A stretch of 64,000 nucleotides of DNA from NCBI RefSeq assembly GCF_905171775.1, contig NC_053499.1:23138519-23202518 (forward strand), written 5' to 3'. A program made the translations under genes and the position numbers. The stretch is from Rana temporaria. Taxonomy: Eukaryota > Chordata > Amphibia > Anura > Ranidae. Of this stretch, positions 22,536 to 34,468 are shown in pieces. The notes beneath the pieces are model-generated. The model did no database searches, was not told where the DNA came from, and was given only the letters and a program-made list of their open reading frames with translations. Numbering within the stretch: the stretch's first letter is position 1; every line of letters begins with the position of its first letter.

Positions 22536-23504
22536 AGGTGTTGTAAAGGTTCATTTTTTTTAATTTTTTTTCTAAATATGTTCCTTTAAGCTAGTGCAGG
22601 GGTCTCCAAACTTCCTAAACAAAGGGCCGGTTTAATGTCCTTCAGACTTTGGGGGGGGCCGGACTGTGGCCAACCGGTGTACAAAATGTCCCAGCATCAG
22701 TAGGAGTAAGCAAACCCCCATCATTGGTGCCAGTGGGAGGAATAGTGCCCCTTCATTGGTGTCAATGGGCCCATTGTTGGTGCCATTGGGAGGAATTGTG
22801 CGCCATCATTGGGCCCTTTAGTTGGTGCCATTGGGAGGAATTGTGCCCCATCAGTGGGCCCCATTGTGGGTGTCATTGAAAAAAAGTGTGCCCCATCAGG
22901 GTGTCATTGGGCCCCATTGTTGGTGTCATTGGGAGGAATTGTGCCCTTCATTGTTGTCAGTGAATAAAATAGCACCCCAAGGGCCAGTTAAAAGCAAGCA
23001 AAGGGCCACATCTGGCCCCCGGGCCACAGTTTGGAGACCTCTGAGCTAGTGCATTGTTGGTTCACTTACCTTTTCGTTCGATTTCCCTTCTAAATGTTTT
23101 TTTTCTTTGTCTGAATTTCTCACTTCCTGTTTCTCCTCAGTAAGCTTTCCCCCATCATCCGAGCGGTTCTGGCTGGGGGTTAGTCAGCCAGAACAGCTTA
23201 CTGAGGAGGAACAGGAAGTGAGAAATTCAGACAAAAAAAACAAAGGGGGGGAGGGGGAAACATTTAGAAGGAAAATGGAAGGAAAAGGTAAGTGAACCAA
23301 CAATGCACTAGCTTAAAGGAACCTATTTAGAAAATAAAAAAATTGTACATGGTGATTATACTAAAGTTGTATATTGAATGCAACTACCTCAAGTGTTGTA
23401 AATTGATAAACCCAATAAAAATGTATTGATAAAAAAAAAAAAAAGAAGAAAACCAATGGAAAAAAAAAAGAAAGAAAATAAAAAAATGAACCTTTACAAC
23501 CCCT
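22536..23504. mobile_element. TTAA foldback element split by a hAT-type insertion
   Basis: TTAA at 22532-22535 and 23505-23508; ends AGGTGTTGTAAAGGTTC and GAACCTTTACAACCCCT. Donor consensus GTAAGT occurs on the minus strand at 23064-23069 and on the plus strand at 23288-23293. A nested element occupies 22597-23043. Confidence 0.8.
22597..23043. mobile_element. hAT-type MITE with perfect 8-bp target duplication
   Basis: AGCTAGTG at 22589-22596 and 23044-23051 flank ends CAGGGGTCTCCAAACTTCC and AGTTTGGAGACCTCTG. Internally a degenerate unit of about 35-40 bp (GTGCCATTGGGAGGAATTGTG) is repeated. Relatives are at 51071-51480, 53829-54404 and 61609-61947. Confidence 0.85.
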
Positions 23505-23608
23505 TTAAGCTTGCCTGTAGGTAAAAGTTGCAAAGTGGAGTTTGATGACTGCCATGCATATGTGTGTGAAAGACGTCATCACGGCCTTGCCAACCAAGCA
23601 GCCAAAAG

Positions 23609-24050
23609 CCTCGTACACATGACCGGTTTTCCCAGCAGGAAAACTGCCAGGAGAACAATTTGCCAGGAATCCCGACGGGAAAATAGAGAACCTGCTCTCT
23701 ATTTTCCCGTCGGGATTCCCGGCAGAGTGTTTCTTGCTGAGAAAACCGGTTGTCTGTATGCTTACCTACAGGTTAACGAAACTGCGTATGCTCGATAACA
23801 CTTCGACGCATGCGCGGTAGCATTCAAAGTTAGCGTGGGGTGTAGCAAGATGGCGGTGTCGGAATCGAAAGTGACGAGACGCCGGCTTGTCGAAGTCGAT
23901 GACTTTCTGGCCATTCATAAAAGCTTTTTTTTTTTTTTTGTTTTGTATTTTTTAAGTGGCCGTCTGTATACACGGCTTTGCAAGGCAAGTTTGCCAGGAG
24001 AACCGACTTTTTTTTTCCGTGTTGGGATTCCCGGCCGTGTGTACAGGGCT
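23609..24050. mobile_element. GTACACACG-family MITE
   Basis: Ends CCTCGTACACATGACCGG and CCGGCCGTGTGTACAGGGCT are inverted, with inner arms GGAATCCCGACGGGAAAATA and its complement near 23665-23720. Confidence 0.7.
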
Positions 24051-24350
24051 AAAGAGTTGAAACCCGGAAGGGAGACCTGGAGAACATGGCAGCACCTGTC
24101 ACTGAAGGGGGCGCTGAAGGTGCACTGCTGGAGGAGATCACTAGCCAGTAAGTTTTTTATTAATGTGGTATATACTGTCATGCTATGGATAAAGTCCCCT
24201 GGGGACACCTTACATTTTTCTTTTTTTTTCTTTTTAAAGGATAGGTTCACCTTTGGGAAAATGTAACATGTTCCCAATGCTGCAGCCATTTACTGTCTCG
24301 TCCCGTCCCCGTCCCCCCCCCCCCTTGCAAAAAAAAAAACTTTTTAGCAG

Positions 24351-25104
<754 letters not shown>

Positions 25105-25106
25105 TA

Positions 25107-25567
25107 CAGTGCCTTGAAAAAGTATTCATACCCCTTGCAATGTTTTATATTTTGTTACAACCAAAAAATCTGTGGCAAGACTTGAAAATTGCTGTTCAGA
25201 CGCTCTCCATCCAATCTGACAGAGCTTGAGATATTGTGCAAAGAAGAATGGACAAAAATGTCCCTCTCTAGATGTGCAAAGCTGGTAGAGACATCCCCAA
25301 AAGACTTGCAGCTGTAATTGGAGAGAAAGGAGGTTCTACAAAGTAGTGACTCCGGGGGGCGCCATACAAATGTACACCACACTTTTCACATATTTATTTG
25401 TAAAATATTAGGAAAAACATTTATCATTTTCCTTCCACTTCACAATTATGTGCCACTTTGTGTCGGTCTATCACATAAAATCCCAATAAAAAGAAATTTA
25501 TAAGTTTTTGGTTGTTTCATGACAAAATGTGGAAAACTTCAAGGGGTATGAATACTTTAAGGCAGTG
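25107..25567. mobile_element. Non-autonomous Tc1-type element
   Basis: TA at 25105-25106 and 25568-25569; ends CAGTGCCTTGAAAAAGTATT and GAATACTTTAAGGCAGTG with a shared subterminal CATACCCCTTG/CAAGGGGTATG. These are the termini of the Tc1-like family widespread in fish and frogs. No transposase frame. Confidence 0.85.
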
Positions 25568-25734
25568 TACATAGAGTTTAAAGGGATACGTTTTTTTCTT
25601 CAAATTTTCTTGTGCTAAAGGTGCAAATAATGGCCGACAATAATAAATTCAAATTTTGAAAAGGGGGAGAGTGGGGGGTAAGGGAGTAGTGGCCGAGGCT
25701 AGACCCAAGACCGCCACTCAAATTTGTTTGAGGG

Positions 25735-26060
25735 GACTATTTCGGTACTAATTAAATCTGGTTGACAAAATAGTATAAAAAGTTTATTGGTATAAAAACA
25801 TTATTGTCCATAAAATTGCAAAACAAACAATTAATTGTACACATCAATGATTGGTCACGGTCGACTAGTTTCGCAGGAATTGAAATACCGCTTCATCAGG
25901 ACAGCCAATCTATAGAATGATGCAAAGGACATTATACAGTAAACATAAATAAATATATGCAAAGAATCAGCAATAAAACATAAATTCCAAAGGAATTTCA
26001 ATATAACTGGGAATGGGATGATGGTACAATTTTATTCCTTATTATTTATTTCTATATGAG
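25735..26060 (-). mobile_element. Probable Penelope-like retroelement end
   Basis: An AT-rich segment surrounding a hammerhead-like motif (25856-25905, minus strand). Penelope-like elements are known to carry hammerhead motifs in their terminal repeats; no reverse transcriptase or GIY-YIG domain is present here, so this would be a non-coding fragment. Element limits are inferred. Confidence 0.4.
25856..25905 (-). ncRNA. Hammerhead-ribozyme-like motif
   Basis: On the minus strand the order is CTGATGA (25899-25893), a stem-loop with GCGG/CCTGC pairing (25891-25873), GAAAC (25872-25868), TA, GTC (25865-25863) and then GAC. This reproduces the hammerhead core: CTGATGA, stem II, GAAA, a tiny stem III AC/GT and a GTC cleavage triplet, with GTC/GAC closing stem I. 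Deviations are one extra A between the core and stem II, and stem II with one wobble. Activity is not established. Confidence 0.5.
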
Positions 26061-26130
26061 GCTATACTCTCCCCTTTTGCTCAAAATTCAAATTTTGGTT
26101 TATGGTATTAAAAAAAGTTGAAGAAAAAAA

Positions 26131-26299
<169 letters not shown>

Positions 26300-26623
26300 T
26301 TATACACATACAACTTGTGGACAATTCACAACTTGTGGCAGGTGGCGTGGCCAGGTGACGTGGCAAGTGACACGCTAAATACAAGTAAACTTCTGCTCTC
26401 TCAGCTGCTACTCACTCTGGTCTCACAAAATGGCAGAAATGGTTAAATAATACTGTTTTTTGAGCTAAGGGAGGGTCTTATGATATTTCCTAACTAAACG
26501 CTTATAAACGCAAACGCGGTAAAACGCAGCGAAATTCGCAGCAAAAACTGGCGTTTTAAACACCGGTTTTTGCCTTTGGAAACGTGTGTTTGCATTTGCG
26601 TCTCGTGTGCATGGGGCCTTAAG

Positions 26624-26792
26624 CCCCATACACACTATTCAATTTTCTGCAGATTTTTGTCTTCAGATTGTAGTGCAAGGGCCTGCCTGATTGCATACAA
26701 ATTGAAACTTTTAAGGTTTGACCTCCAATTATATGGTTTTGTTAAATCTGAATACAAAAATCTGCAGAAAATCGAATAGTGTGTATGGGGTG
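26624..26792. mobile_element. Short foldback MITE, GCCCCATACACAC ends
   Basis: Ends GCCCCATACACACTATTCAA and GAATAGTGTGTATGGGG are inverted, with arms extending through ATTTTCTGCAGATTTTTGT. A compact relative of the GTACACACG family. Confidence 0.7.
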
Positions 26793-27339
26793 CCGCTGCC
26801 GAATGCACCTATGAGCTTACTCGCAAGTGCAGCAGACGCTGCTTTTCTGAAAAGCGATCCGAGTGTGTTTGACAGGTGGTGAGGAAGTGATATGTTGCCT
26901 TCTCTGCACCTGATTTAAACCCATGCTTGCTGTGCAATGCATGCGATTTGTATGTAGTACGGCAACTAGAAGTTAAATCGGACGCGAAGAGAAGACACCG
27001 TGCCCCCTGATCTTTGACCTTGCCTAGGGGGTAGGGCTAAAACCCCTGCCAGATTATTTTTTGCTGTCTTTGCACCATTGGGGGGGGGGGGGGGGGTGGG
27101 GGGTCTGCTAAGCCTCAGATATTTCATAGTACTCCTAAACTGTAATACATACACATCACTGTTCAGCTCGGGGGCTCATCTTTTCATACGGGTCACTGCA
27201 CAGTTTGCAAGCCTTGTGTACCTTTCTTCTTCTCCCCGCCCCCTTTTTTATTTATTTACTTTATTTAATACATTTTTATTCTTTTTAAACACTTAAAAAA
27301 AATGCAGTTTTAGCTCACGGACATAAACACTATTTTTGC

Positions 27340-27520
27340 TTAATGTGCAATTATTATTATTATTATTATTATTATTATTTTTCTTTTTTTTTAAACCACT
27401 GTCCCTGATCTCTAGGGATCACAATTAAGCCCATTACCGCGGCCGAGTGCGATGACGGTGCACCGAAGTGTCGATAAAGGACTCGTTTGATGTCATTCTA
27501 AGCCTCTTCCTGCTCACTGC
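27340..27520 (+). repeat. Duplicated module, copy 1, with (TTA)n
   Basis: TAATGTGCAATTATTATTAT, then CTGATCTCTAGGGATCACAA and GTGCACCGAAGTGTCGATAA. The same text recurs at 28492-28547 plus 28934-29020, where it is split by a TTAA element. Confidence 0.75.
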
Positions 27521-27934
27521 GCTTTTTCTGCACTTGGTATATTTGCAGGTTCAGTAGCAGCAAACTTCATTGTTTTTAATTGGGTGAAATGTTTGTATTG
27601 ATCATCTCTGACACATCACCTTTAACCTCTGGCCTCCAGCGTCTCCTGCTGAGCTCTGTCTACCTCTGACCATTGTGCGGTGTGAGCACAGCTGCCAGGG
27701 ATAATGTTGGGTGCATGTGACACGCAGGTGACAGCGAGAACCCCTCCGGCTTGTCCTCGTACCTGCTGATCGGAGCAAATATTTAGCAAGCTGTGTGTGC
27801 TTTGGTAGCTTGCTTTTTGGCGTTATGTTGTTGTGTTTATTTTAGGCAGTGGACAGTTAAAGTGGACTTGTTTAAAATAAACCTGTCAAGACCGATATGG
27901 GAGCTGCCAGTTAGTAAAGGAGCGTGATTGATAT

Positions 27935-28195
27935 AAAGTTTACATACCCTGGCAGAATTTCTGATTTCTTGGCCATTTTTCTGAGAATATGAATAACACA
28001 AACTTTTCTTTCACTCATGGTTAGTGTTTGGCTGGAGCCATTTATTATCAATCAACTGTGTTTTTACTTTTTAAATCATAATGACAACAGAAACTACCCT
28101 AGTGATCCTGATCAAAAGTTTACATACCCCAGTTCTTAATGCCGTGTATTGCCCCCTTTAACATTAATGACAGCTTGAAGTCTTTTGTGGTACCC
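27935..28195 (+). mobile_element. Tc1-like element, 5' fragment
   Basis: AAAGTTTACATACCCTGGCA, CTCATGGTTAGTGTTTGGC and GATCAAAAGTTTACATACCC are the terminal text of a Tc1-like family common in frogs. The opposite terminus (AAATTCTGCCAGGGTATG) appears at 29377-29394, so later insertions separate the two ends by 1.2 kb. Confidence 0.7.
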
Positions 28196-28550
28196 GTATT
28201 TGCCGGCGTATAAGACGACCCCCTCCCCTGGCCTCCGGGTCAATAGGAGAGAGGAGCGGGGCCTTGCGCATGCATGCGCAGTAGGGTTCCCGGCGTGAAG
28301 CCGAAAGGCTACATTGCCAAGTTCCCTTACCCGCAATGGCGGCGACGGGACCCGACAGCTGATGGAAACATAAGCTGCAGGTGCTGACATTGCTGGACTC
28401 CAGGACAGGTATGTGTCCTAATATTTAAAGCCAGCAGCTGCAGTATGTGTAGCTGCTGGCTTTTTATTAAAAAGGCTGGAACACCGCTTTTAATGTGCAA
28501 TTTTCTTATTTTAAACCAAACTGTCCCCGATCTCTAGGGATCACAATTAA

Positions 28551-28929
28551 AGGAGTTCTCTGACCTAAAAGTTTTAACCCCCGCTGTGCCCGGGCTGTAA
28601 AAAAAATAGAAAATAAACTGTCACTTACCTGCCTACGATCCCCCGTTGTTCCGATATCGCCGTCCCGGTCTCTTCCGCTTCCTGTGTGTCGGTGACTCAT
28701 AGTGCGCTCAGCCTATCAGTGGCCGCGACGGGACATTGCTGCGGCCGCTGATAGGCTGAGCGCACTATGAGTCACCGACACACAGGAAGCGGAAGAGACC
28801 GGGACCGGAGAACGGGACGGCGATATCGGAACAACGGGGGATCGTAGGCAGGTAAGTGACAGTTTATTTTCTATTTTTTTTACAGCCCGGGCACAGCGGG
28901 GGTTAAAACTTTTAGGTCTGAGAACTCCT
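28551..28929. mobile_element. Near-perfect TTAA foldback element
   Basis: TTAA at 28547-28550 and 28930-28933; arms of about 180 bp are almost identical. Outward donors: GTAAGT minus strand 28623-28628 and plus strand 28852-28857, each 72 bp from its end. The flanks joined together match the uninterrupted copy at 27408-27520, confirming the insertion and the TTAA duplication. Confidence 0.9.
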
Positions 28930-29120
28930 TTAAACCCATTACTACAGCTGGGTGCAATGACAGTGCACCAAAGTGTCAATAAGGGACTCATTTGATGTAA
29001 TTCTAAGCTTCTTCCTGTTTCTGGATTCCCCATGGCTCAGAATCCAGAAACGTCAGTGCAGCACTGAATGAAAGATGCAAGGGTCTGTCAGGAGTCCAGA
29101 AACTCGTTTACCTTTATATA

Positions 29121-29296
<176 letters not shown>

Positions 29297-29399
29297 TAAT
29301 TACAAGCAAACAGATCACAGGTGAGGATGGTTACCTTTTTAATAGCCATTCAAACCTCTTGACCAAAAAAAATCATAAATTCTGCCAGGGTATGTAAAT

Positions 29400-29945
29400 G
29401 TGTGTGTGTGATAGATATATATATATCTATTTTGGACCCCTTGGATTGCAAGCTCTTTAGGAAAGTGGCTAATGTGAATGTACAGTATGTCATGTGCTGC
29501 ATACGTTGTTGACCTTTCCCCCATCTTCAGACCTCAGGCCCCTAATTCTCCTTTTTAATTTAAAACCATTTGATCCGTAGATTGGGTTAAGCGCTTCATT
29601 ATCCAGCCAGATGTTTGTGGAATGGAGCGCCAGCGCTGGAATCCACCTGTATACGCAGAACATCCGGTTATTAGTATTATAAAGGATTACCAGGCAGACG
29701 GATGCCAAGGGAAAACGGAGAACAAAGATTAGTGGTTGTGCCAAGAAACTTGGCCTAATCTCCTGATCTCCTTCTCCAGTCTTATCTCGCCGCCATCTAG
29801 CCTGGGAACCTGCGGGACTTTGGTGTCCGGTGCTGGGAGTACGACTTCTCGCTCAGTGCGCTCTTTGTATCGGAAATGGCTGCGCTGTGATTGTCGCCGT
29901 AATCACATCCGTCACCGGTATATGTGATCTGCTTTATCTGCTAAG
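29400..29945. other. Non-repetitive stretch, no exon recognised
   Basis: About 500 bp of balanced composition that lacks MITE vocabulary; a possible unique intronic or regulatory sequence. No coding similarity was recognised. Confidence 0.3.
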
Positions 29946-30258
29946 ATAAATATATGCTGGTCGGCCATAACATTATGACCACTGTGGAAAGTGATTTAAC
30001 ATTCATTATTTGGTTACAATGACACCTGAAAATAGGTGGGATATATTAAACAGCAAGTAAAACATGTTGTCCCTGAAGTTGATGCAGAAAAATGGGGGCA
30101 AGTGTAAGGATTTGAGTGACGAGGAAAAGAAATTGCAATGACCAGACGACGGGGTCAGAGCAACTCCAAAACTGCAGCTCTTGTGGGATGTTCCCGGTCT
30201 GCAGTGGTCAGGACCAACCGAAAGAGGTTCAAGGAAGGAGAAACCGCAAACCAGCGAC

Positions 30259-30837
30259 TAGGGTTGTCCCGATACCACTTTTTTAGGAGCGAGTACAAGT
30301 ACCAATACTTTTTTTTTTTTATTATGTACTCGCCAATACCGATACTTTTTTTTTTTTTTAAATGTGTCCCCAAATGCAGCCATGTCCCCCCCCCCCCCCT
30401 ATATGCAGCCATGTCCCCCCCCCCCCCCCCCATATATCCAGCCATGTCCCCCACATATATCCAGCCATGTCCCCCATATCTAATGATGATGCCGCCGCCG
30501 CGTTAATCACCGTGCGGCGAACATTACAGGCAGCTTTCGTTTGAATAGCTGTTTTCCCTGCCACGCCGTGTAAAGGACACTCCCCCTTGCTCGGGATTGG
30601 ACAGATATGTCCAAGGGGGAGTGTCTATACACGGCGCGGCTGGCAAAACAGCTATTCAAACTAAAGGTGCCTGTAATGTCCGCCGCATGGTGATTAACGC
30701 GGCAGCGGCGGATTTGCGATATACGGCGACGGCGGGGGGGCAAGTATTCTATTTAGGCATCAGGGGTATTTGCGGGAGTACAAGTACTCCCGCAAATACC
30801 AGTATCGGGACCGATACCGAGTATCGGGACAACCCTA
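30259..30837. mobile_element. hAT-type MITE inside the Tc1 relic
   Basis: CCAGCGAC (30251-30258) and CCAGCGTC (30838-30845) form an 8-bp duplication with one change. The ends TAGGGTTGTCCCGATACC and GTATCGGGACAACCCTA are inverted. C runs occur near 30390 and 30420. The sister copy is at 42085-42819, and a 37-bp remnant at 30909-30945 shows a further copy nearby. Confidence 0.85.
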
Positions 30838-31185
30838 CCAGCGTCTGTGTCCTAGGCGGCCAAGGCTCACTGATGCACGTGGGGAGTGAAGGCCGGTCTG
30901 TGTAGTCTAGGGTGTGTCCCGATACCGAGCATTTGTGGGAGTACTGCACATCGCAATTTGTTGTGTATCTGCAGCCCAGTTGGGGTGCCCTAGCTGACCC
31001 GTGTCCACAATGGGCACATGAGCATCAGAACTGGACTACAGAGCAAAGGAAGATCTCACCTTTTGAGATTTTTGACCTCCAAGTTCTCCAGATCTCAATC
31101 TAATTGTGCGTCTGTGGGATGTGCTGGAAAAACAAGTCTGATCCATGGAGACCTTTTATCCCACCTCGCAACTTACAGGACTTAA

Positions 31186-31702
31186 AGCGGGAGTTCACCC
31201 ATTTATTAAATTTTTTTTTTCTCCCCTTAGCTTCCTGCTCGTTCGGTCTAGGGGAATCGGCTATTTGTATTAAAATATGATCCGTACTTACCCGTTTTCG
31301 AGCTGCATCTTCTTCCGTCGCTTCCGGGTATGGGTCTTCGGGAGCGGGCGTTCCTTCTTGATTGACAGTCTTCCGAGAGGCTGCCGACGGTCGCATCCAT
31401 CGCGTCACTCGTAGCCGAAAGAAGCCGAACTTCGGTGCGGCTCTATACTGCGCCTGCGCACCGACGTTCGGCTTCTTTCGGAAAATCGTGACGCGATGGA
31501 TGCGACCGTCGGAAGCCTCTCGGAAGACTGTCAATCAAGAAGGAACGCCCAGTCCCGCAGCCTATACCCGGAAGCGGCGGAGAAGATGCATCTCGTAAAC
31601 GGGTAAGTACTGCTCATATTTTAATACAAATAGCCGATTCCCCTAGAGAAAACGAGCAGGAATCTAAGGGGAAAAAGTGCCCTCTAAGGGTGAACCCCCG
31701 CT
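31186..31702. mobile_element. B-family TTAA foldback element
   Basis: TTAA at 31182-31185 and 31703-31706; ends AGCGGGAGTTCACCC / GGGTGAACCCCCGCT. Donors GTAAGT: minus 31286-31291, plus 31603-31608. The core has GATTGAC/GTCAATC and TGCGCCTGCGCA. The flank continues into the Tc1 text on the left. Confidence 0.88.
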
Positions 31703-31706
31703 TTAA

Positions 31707-32116
31707 AGTGTTACTAAACCCACAACCATAAAATCATTAAAGCGTGCTTGTTATAAACACTGTGGAACCTAACGGGTTAATCCTCTGTATTGTGTGTAAA
31801 GGTTGTTTGAGCCTCCTTCTCTGATCTTCCCCTTCTTCTACAGTCCCCAAACCAACTCCTGATAGAGGGTGCATGTGATTGGTACAGAGACAATCGACAC
31901 TGTCCAGACAGAGGTTCAGGGATCCTGTAGCCTTCTAGGACAGTCGGAGAATTAAACCTCCTACAAGCTTTAACCAGACACTAATAGAAACCACAAGACT
32001 GCTATATACTGCCGAGAAACTGTATTTAGCAGTTTATTCATACTAAAATAATTGCATTTCCATGTTCTGTGGGAGATCAGATGTAGTGAATGCAGGCTCC
32101 TGGGTTTAGTAACACT
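31707..32116. mobile_element. C-family TTAA element
   Basis: Shares its left TTAA (31703-31706) with B and its right TTAA (32117-32120) with E. Ends AGTGTTACTAAACCC / GGGTTTAGTAACACT. A second copy is at about 46769-47265. Confidence 0.85.
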
Positions 32117-32153
32117 TTAACCACTTGACCACTGGGCACGTAAACCCACTTAA

Positions 32154-32656
32154 AGCGGTGGTTCACCCTCCTTAACATCATTCTAGCATTACATTCGGCA
32201 TCGTAGCGCGAGCTACAGTATGCCGGTCTTACATTTTTTTATCCCCGTACTCACTGTGCTATTGCACATTGAAGATTCCGACTCCCGCGGGGAATGGGCG
32301 TGCCTATGGAGAGGGAGGATGATTGACGGCCGGCTCTGGCACGTCACGCTCCCCGAAGACAGCCGGAGTAGGTCTCGGCTCTTCACGGCGCCTGCGCACA
32401 GGCTATGCGCAGGCGCCGTGAAGAGCCAAGCCTATTTCGGCTATTTCCGGAGAAGCGTGACGTGCCAGGGCCGGCCGTCAATCACCTTCTCTCACCATAG
32501 GAACGCCCATTCCCCGGAATCTTCAATGTGGAATAGCACAGTGAGTACGGGGATAAAAAATGTAAGACCGGCATACTGTGGCTCGCGCTACGATGCCGAA
32601 TGTAATGCTAGAATAAAAAAAAAAAATTTTTTTTTTTAATAGGGTGAACCCCCGCT
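32154..32656. mobile_element. D-family TTAA foldback nested in E
   Basis: TTAA at 32150-32153 and 32657-32660; ends AGCGGTGGTTCACCC / GGGTGAACCCCCGCT. Donors GTGAGT: minus 32249-32254, plus 32541-32546. The centre holds GCGCCTGCGCACAGGC and ATGCGCAGGCGCC, an NRF1-like palindrome, with GTCAATCA and ACGTCACG nearby. Confidence 0.88.
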
Positions 32657-33174
32657 TTAATAACCAGACCAATTTTGAGCTTTCAGTGCTCTCACAATTT
32701 GAATGACAATTACTTAGTCATACAACATTGTACCCAAATGAAATTTTCATCCTTTTTTTTTCACACAAATAGAGCTTTATTTTGGTGGTATTTAATCACT
32801 GTTGGGTTTTTTATTTTTTGCGCTATAAGAGAAAAAAGACTGAAAATTCTGTTTCTGTTATAAAATGTAGCAAATTTAGTATTTTTTCTTCATTCTTTTG
32901 CATAAATGTGAAAGATGAAGTTACGCCGAGTAAATAGATACCCAACATGTCACCCTTCAAAATTGCACACGCTCGTGGAATGGCGCCAAATTTTGATACT
33001 GATAAATCCCTGTAGGCGACGTTGCAGGGTAGTGTGGGGTATTGCAGAGTATTGTGGGGTATTGCACAGTAGTCTTAGTATGGGGCAGGGATGGATGGAT
33101 GGCTGGATCTGTGACTGCATTTGTCACAGATCCAGCCCACAGCACTCGTGCTGCATCCACTCTCTCCCCTCTCA

Positions 33175-33455
33175 GGCCCCGTACACACGACAGAGGAACT
33201 CGACGTGCTTGGCACGTCGAGTTCCTCGTCGAGTTTTGGGATGAAGCCGCCGAGGAGCTCGGCGGGCCGGCTTCTCCCATAGAAGAACGAGGACAACGAG
33301 AAAATAGAGAACATGTTCTCTATTTTCTCGTCGAGTTCCTCGGCGGCTCCATCGAGCCAAAACTGTACAGACGACAGAGATTCTCGGCAGAATCCGGGTT
33401 TTGACCGAGTTTCTCAGCGAATTCTGCCGAGAATCTCTGTCGTGTGTACGAGGCC
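33175..33455. mobile_element. GTACACACG-family MITE (F) nested in E
   Basis: TCA at 33172-33174 and 33456-33458; ends GGCCCCGTACACACGACAG and CTGTCGTGTGTACGAGGCC. The interior contains an inverted repeat of TCTATTTTCTCGTC text. Confidence 0.85.
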
Positions 33456-33721
33456 TCACACTGTACCATTCGGTACAGAGAGGGGAGGGAGGAACCGGCG
33501 TCGTCACATGACGCCGGTTTGTTTACAAGTGATCGCTCCGTCATTGGACGGAGCGATCACATGGTAAACCGCCGCTATCAGCGGCGATTTACCGTGATCC
33601 GCCGGGTCCCAGAGGGCGCGCGGGAGCGCGATTCTGGGAGGATGTCCATGGATGTCCTCCCAGAGTTAAGCAATCGCCTTGTAGACGTATTTCGTCTATA
33701 GGGCGGTGGGTAAGTGGTTAA

Positions 33722-33863
33722 AGCACAGGTGTTAATCTGGTGGCTCTCCAGCTGTTGCGGAACTACAAGTACGAGTGTTACAAGCATGACTCCGATGGAC
33801 AGAGGCATGATGGAACTTGTAGTTCGGCAACAGCTGGAGGGCTACCAGTTCAACACCCCTGCT
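33722..33863. mobile_element. G element (CCAGCTGTTGC family)
   Basis: Bounded by TTAA at 33718-33721 and 33864-33867, but its interior (CTCCAGCTGTTGCGGAACTA and its complement) resembles the hAT-type element at 33913-34071. It may therefore be a hAT insertion overlapping the TTAA, with an imperfect CTTTAAAG-like duplication. The assignment is open. Confidence 0.7.
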
Positions 33864-33912
33864 TTAAAGGATCTGCTACTGACGGTTTGGTGCCAGGTAC
33901 CACAGCATAGAG

Positions 33913-34071
33913 CAGGGATATGCAATTAGCAGACCTCCAGCTGTTGCAGAACTACAAATCCCATGAGCCATTGCAAGACTCTGACAGCCACAAGCATGAT
34001 ACCCAGAGACAGAGGCATGATGTGACTTGTAGTTTTGCAACAGCTGGAGGTCCGCTAATTGCTTACCCCTG
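33913..34071. mobile_element. H element: 159-bp hAT-type MITE with perfect 8-bp duplication
   Basis: GCATAGAG at 33905-33912 and 34072-34079; ends CAGGGATATGCAATTAGC and GCTAATTGCTTACCCCTG, with subterminal CCAGCTGTTGCAGAACTACA inverted. It is inserted in the Tc1 relic. Confidence 0.92.
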
Positions 34072-34103
34072 GCATAGAGATTTAGTGGGATCCACGCCTC
34101 TAA

Positions 34104-34468
34104 CGCCTTGTACACACAATCGGAATTTCCAATAAAAAAAGTCGGACAGATAGTCTGTCGGAGTTTAGAAATGGAACGTGAGGGGTTTTTGTTTTTTTTT
34201 TTTCGATGGGAGAGGGGGGAAAAAAATGAGATCGTAAATTCCGATCGTCTGTGTGGAACTCCGATGGAAAAAAGAACACACATGCTCAGAATCTAGTCGA
34301 CGCATGCTCGGAAGCATTGAACTTCATTTTTCTGCGCTCGTCGTAGTGTTTTACGTCACCGCGTTTTGGACGGTCGGAATTTGGTCTGACAGTGTGTATG
34401 CAAGACAGCTTGAATGCAATTCCGTCGGATTTTATACCATCGGAAATTCCGATCGTGTGTACGGGGCA
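34104..34468. mobile_element. GTACACACG-family MITE with TWA flanks
   Basis: TAA at 34101-34103 and TTA at 34469-34471; ends CGCCTTGTACACACAATCGG and CGATCGTGTGTACGGGGCA. It splits the 3' end of the Tc1 relic. Confidence 0.85.

Larger units (their letters stand above)
32121..33717. mobile_element. E-family TTAA element with nested D and F
   Basis: TTAA at 32117-32120 and 33718-33721; ends CCACTTGACCACTGGGC and GTGGGTAAGTGG. The body includes TTGAATGACAATTACTTAG and TTTTGGTGGTATTTAATC, text shared with copies at 19953, 35672-36569, 40139-41070 and 55950-57365. Interrupted by D (32154-32656) and F (33175-33455). Confidence 0.8.

Noticed and set aside
24087..24153. Possible coding exon starting ATGGCAGCACCTG and ending at a GTAAGT donor
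   Set aside because: It sits directly beside a MITE end, has no recognisable protein similarity, and donor motifs of this kind are common in the MITEs of this window.
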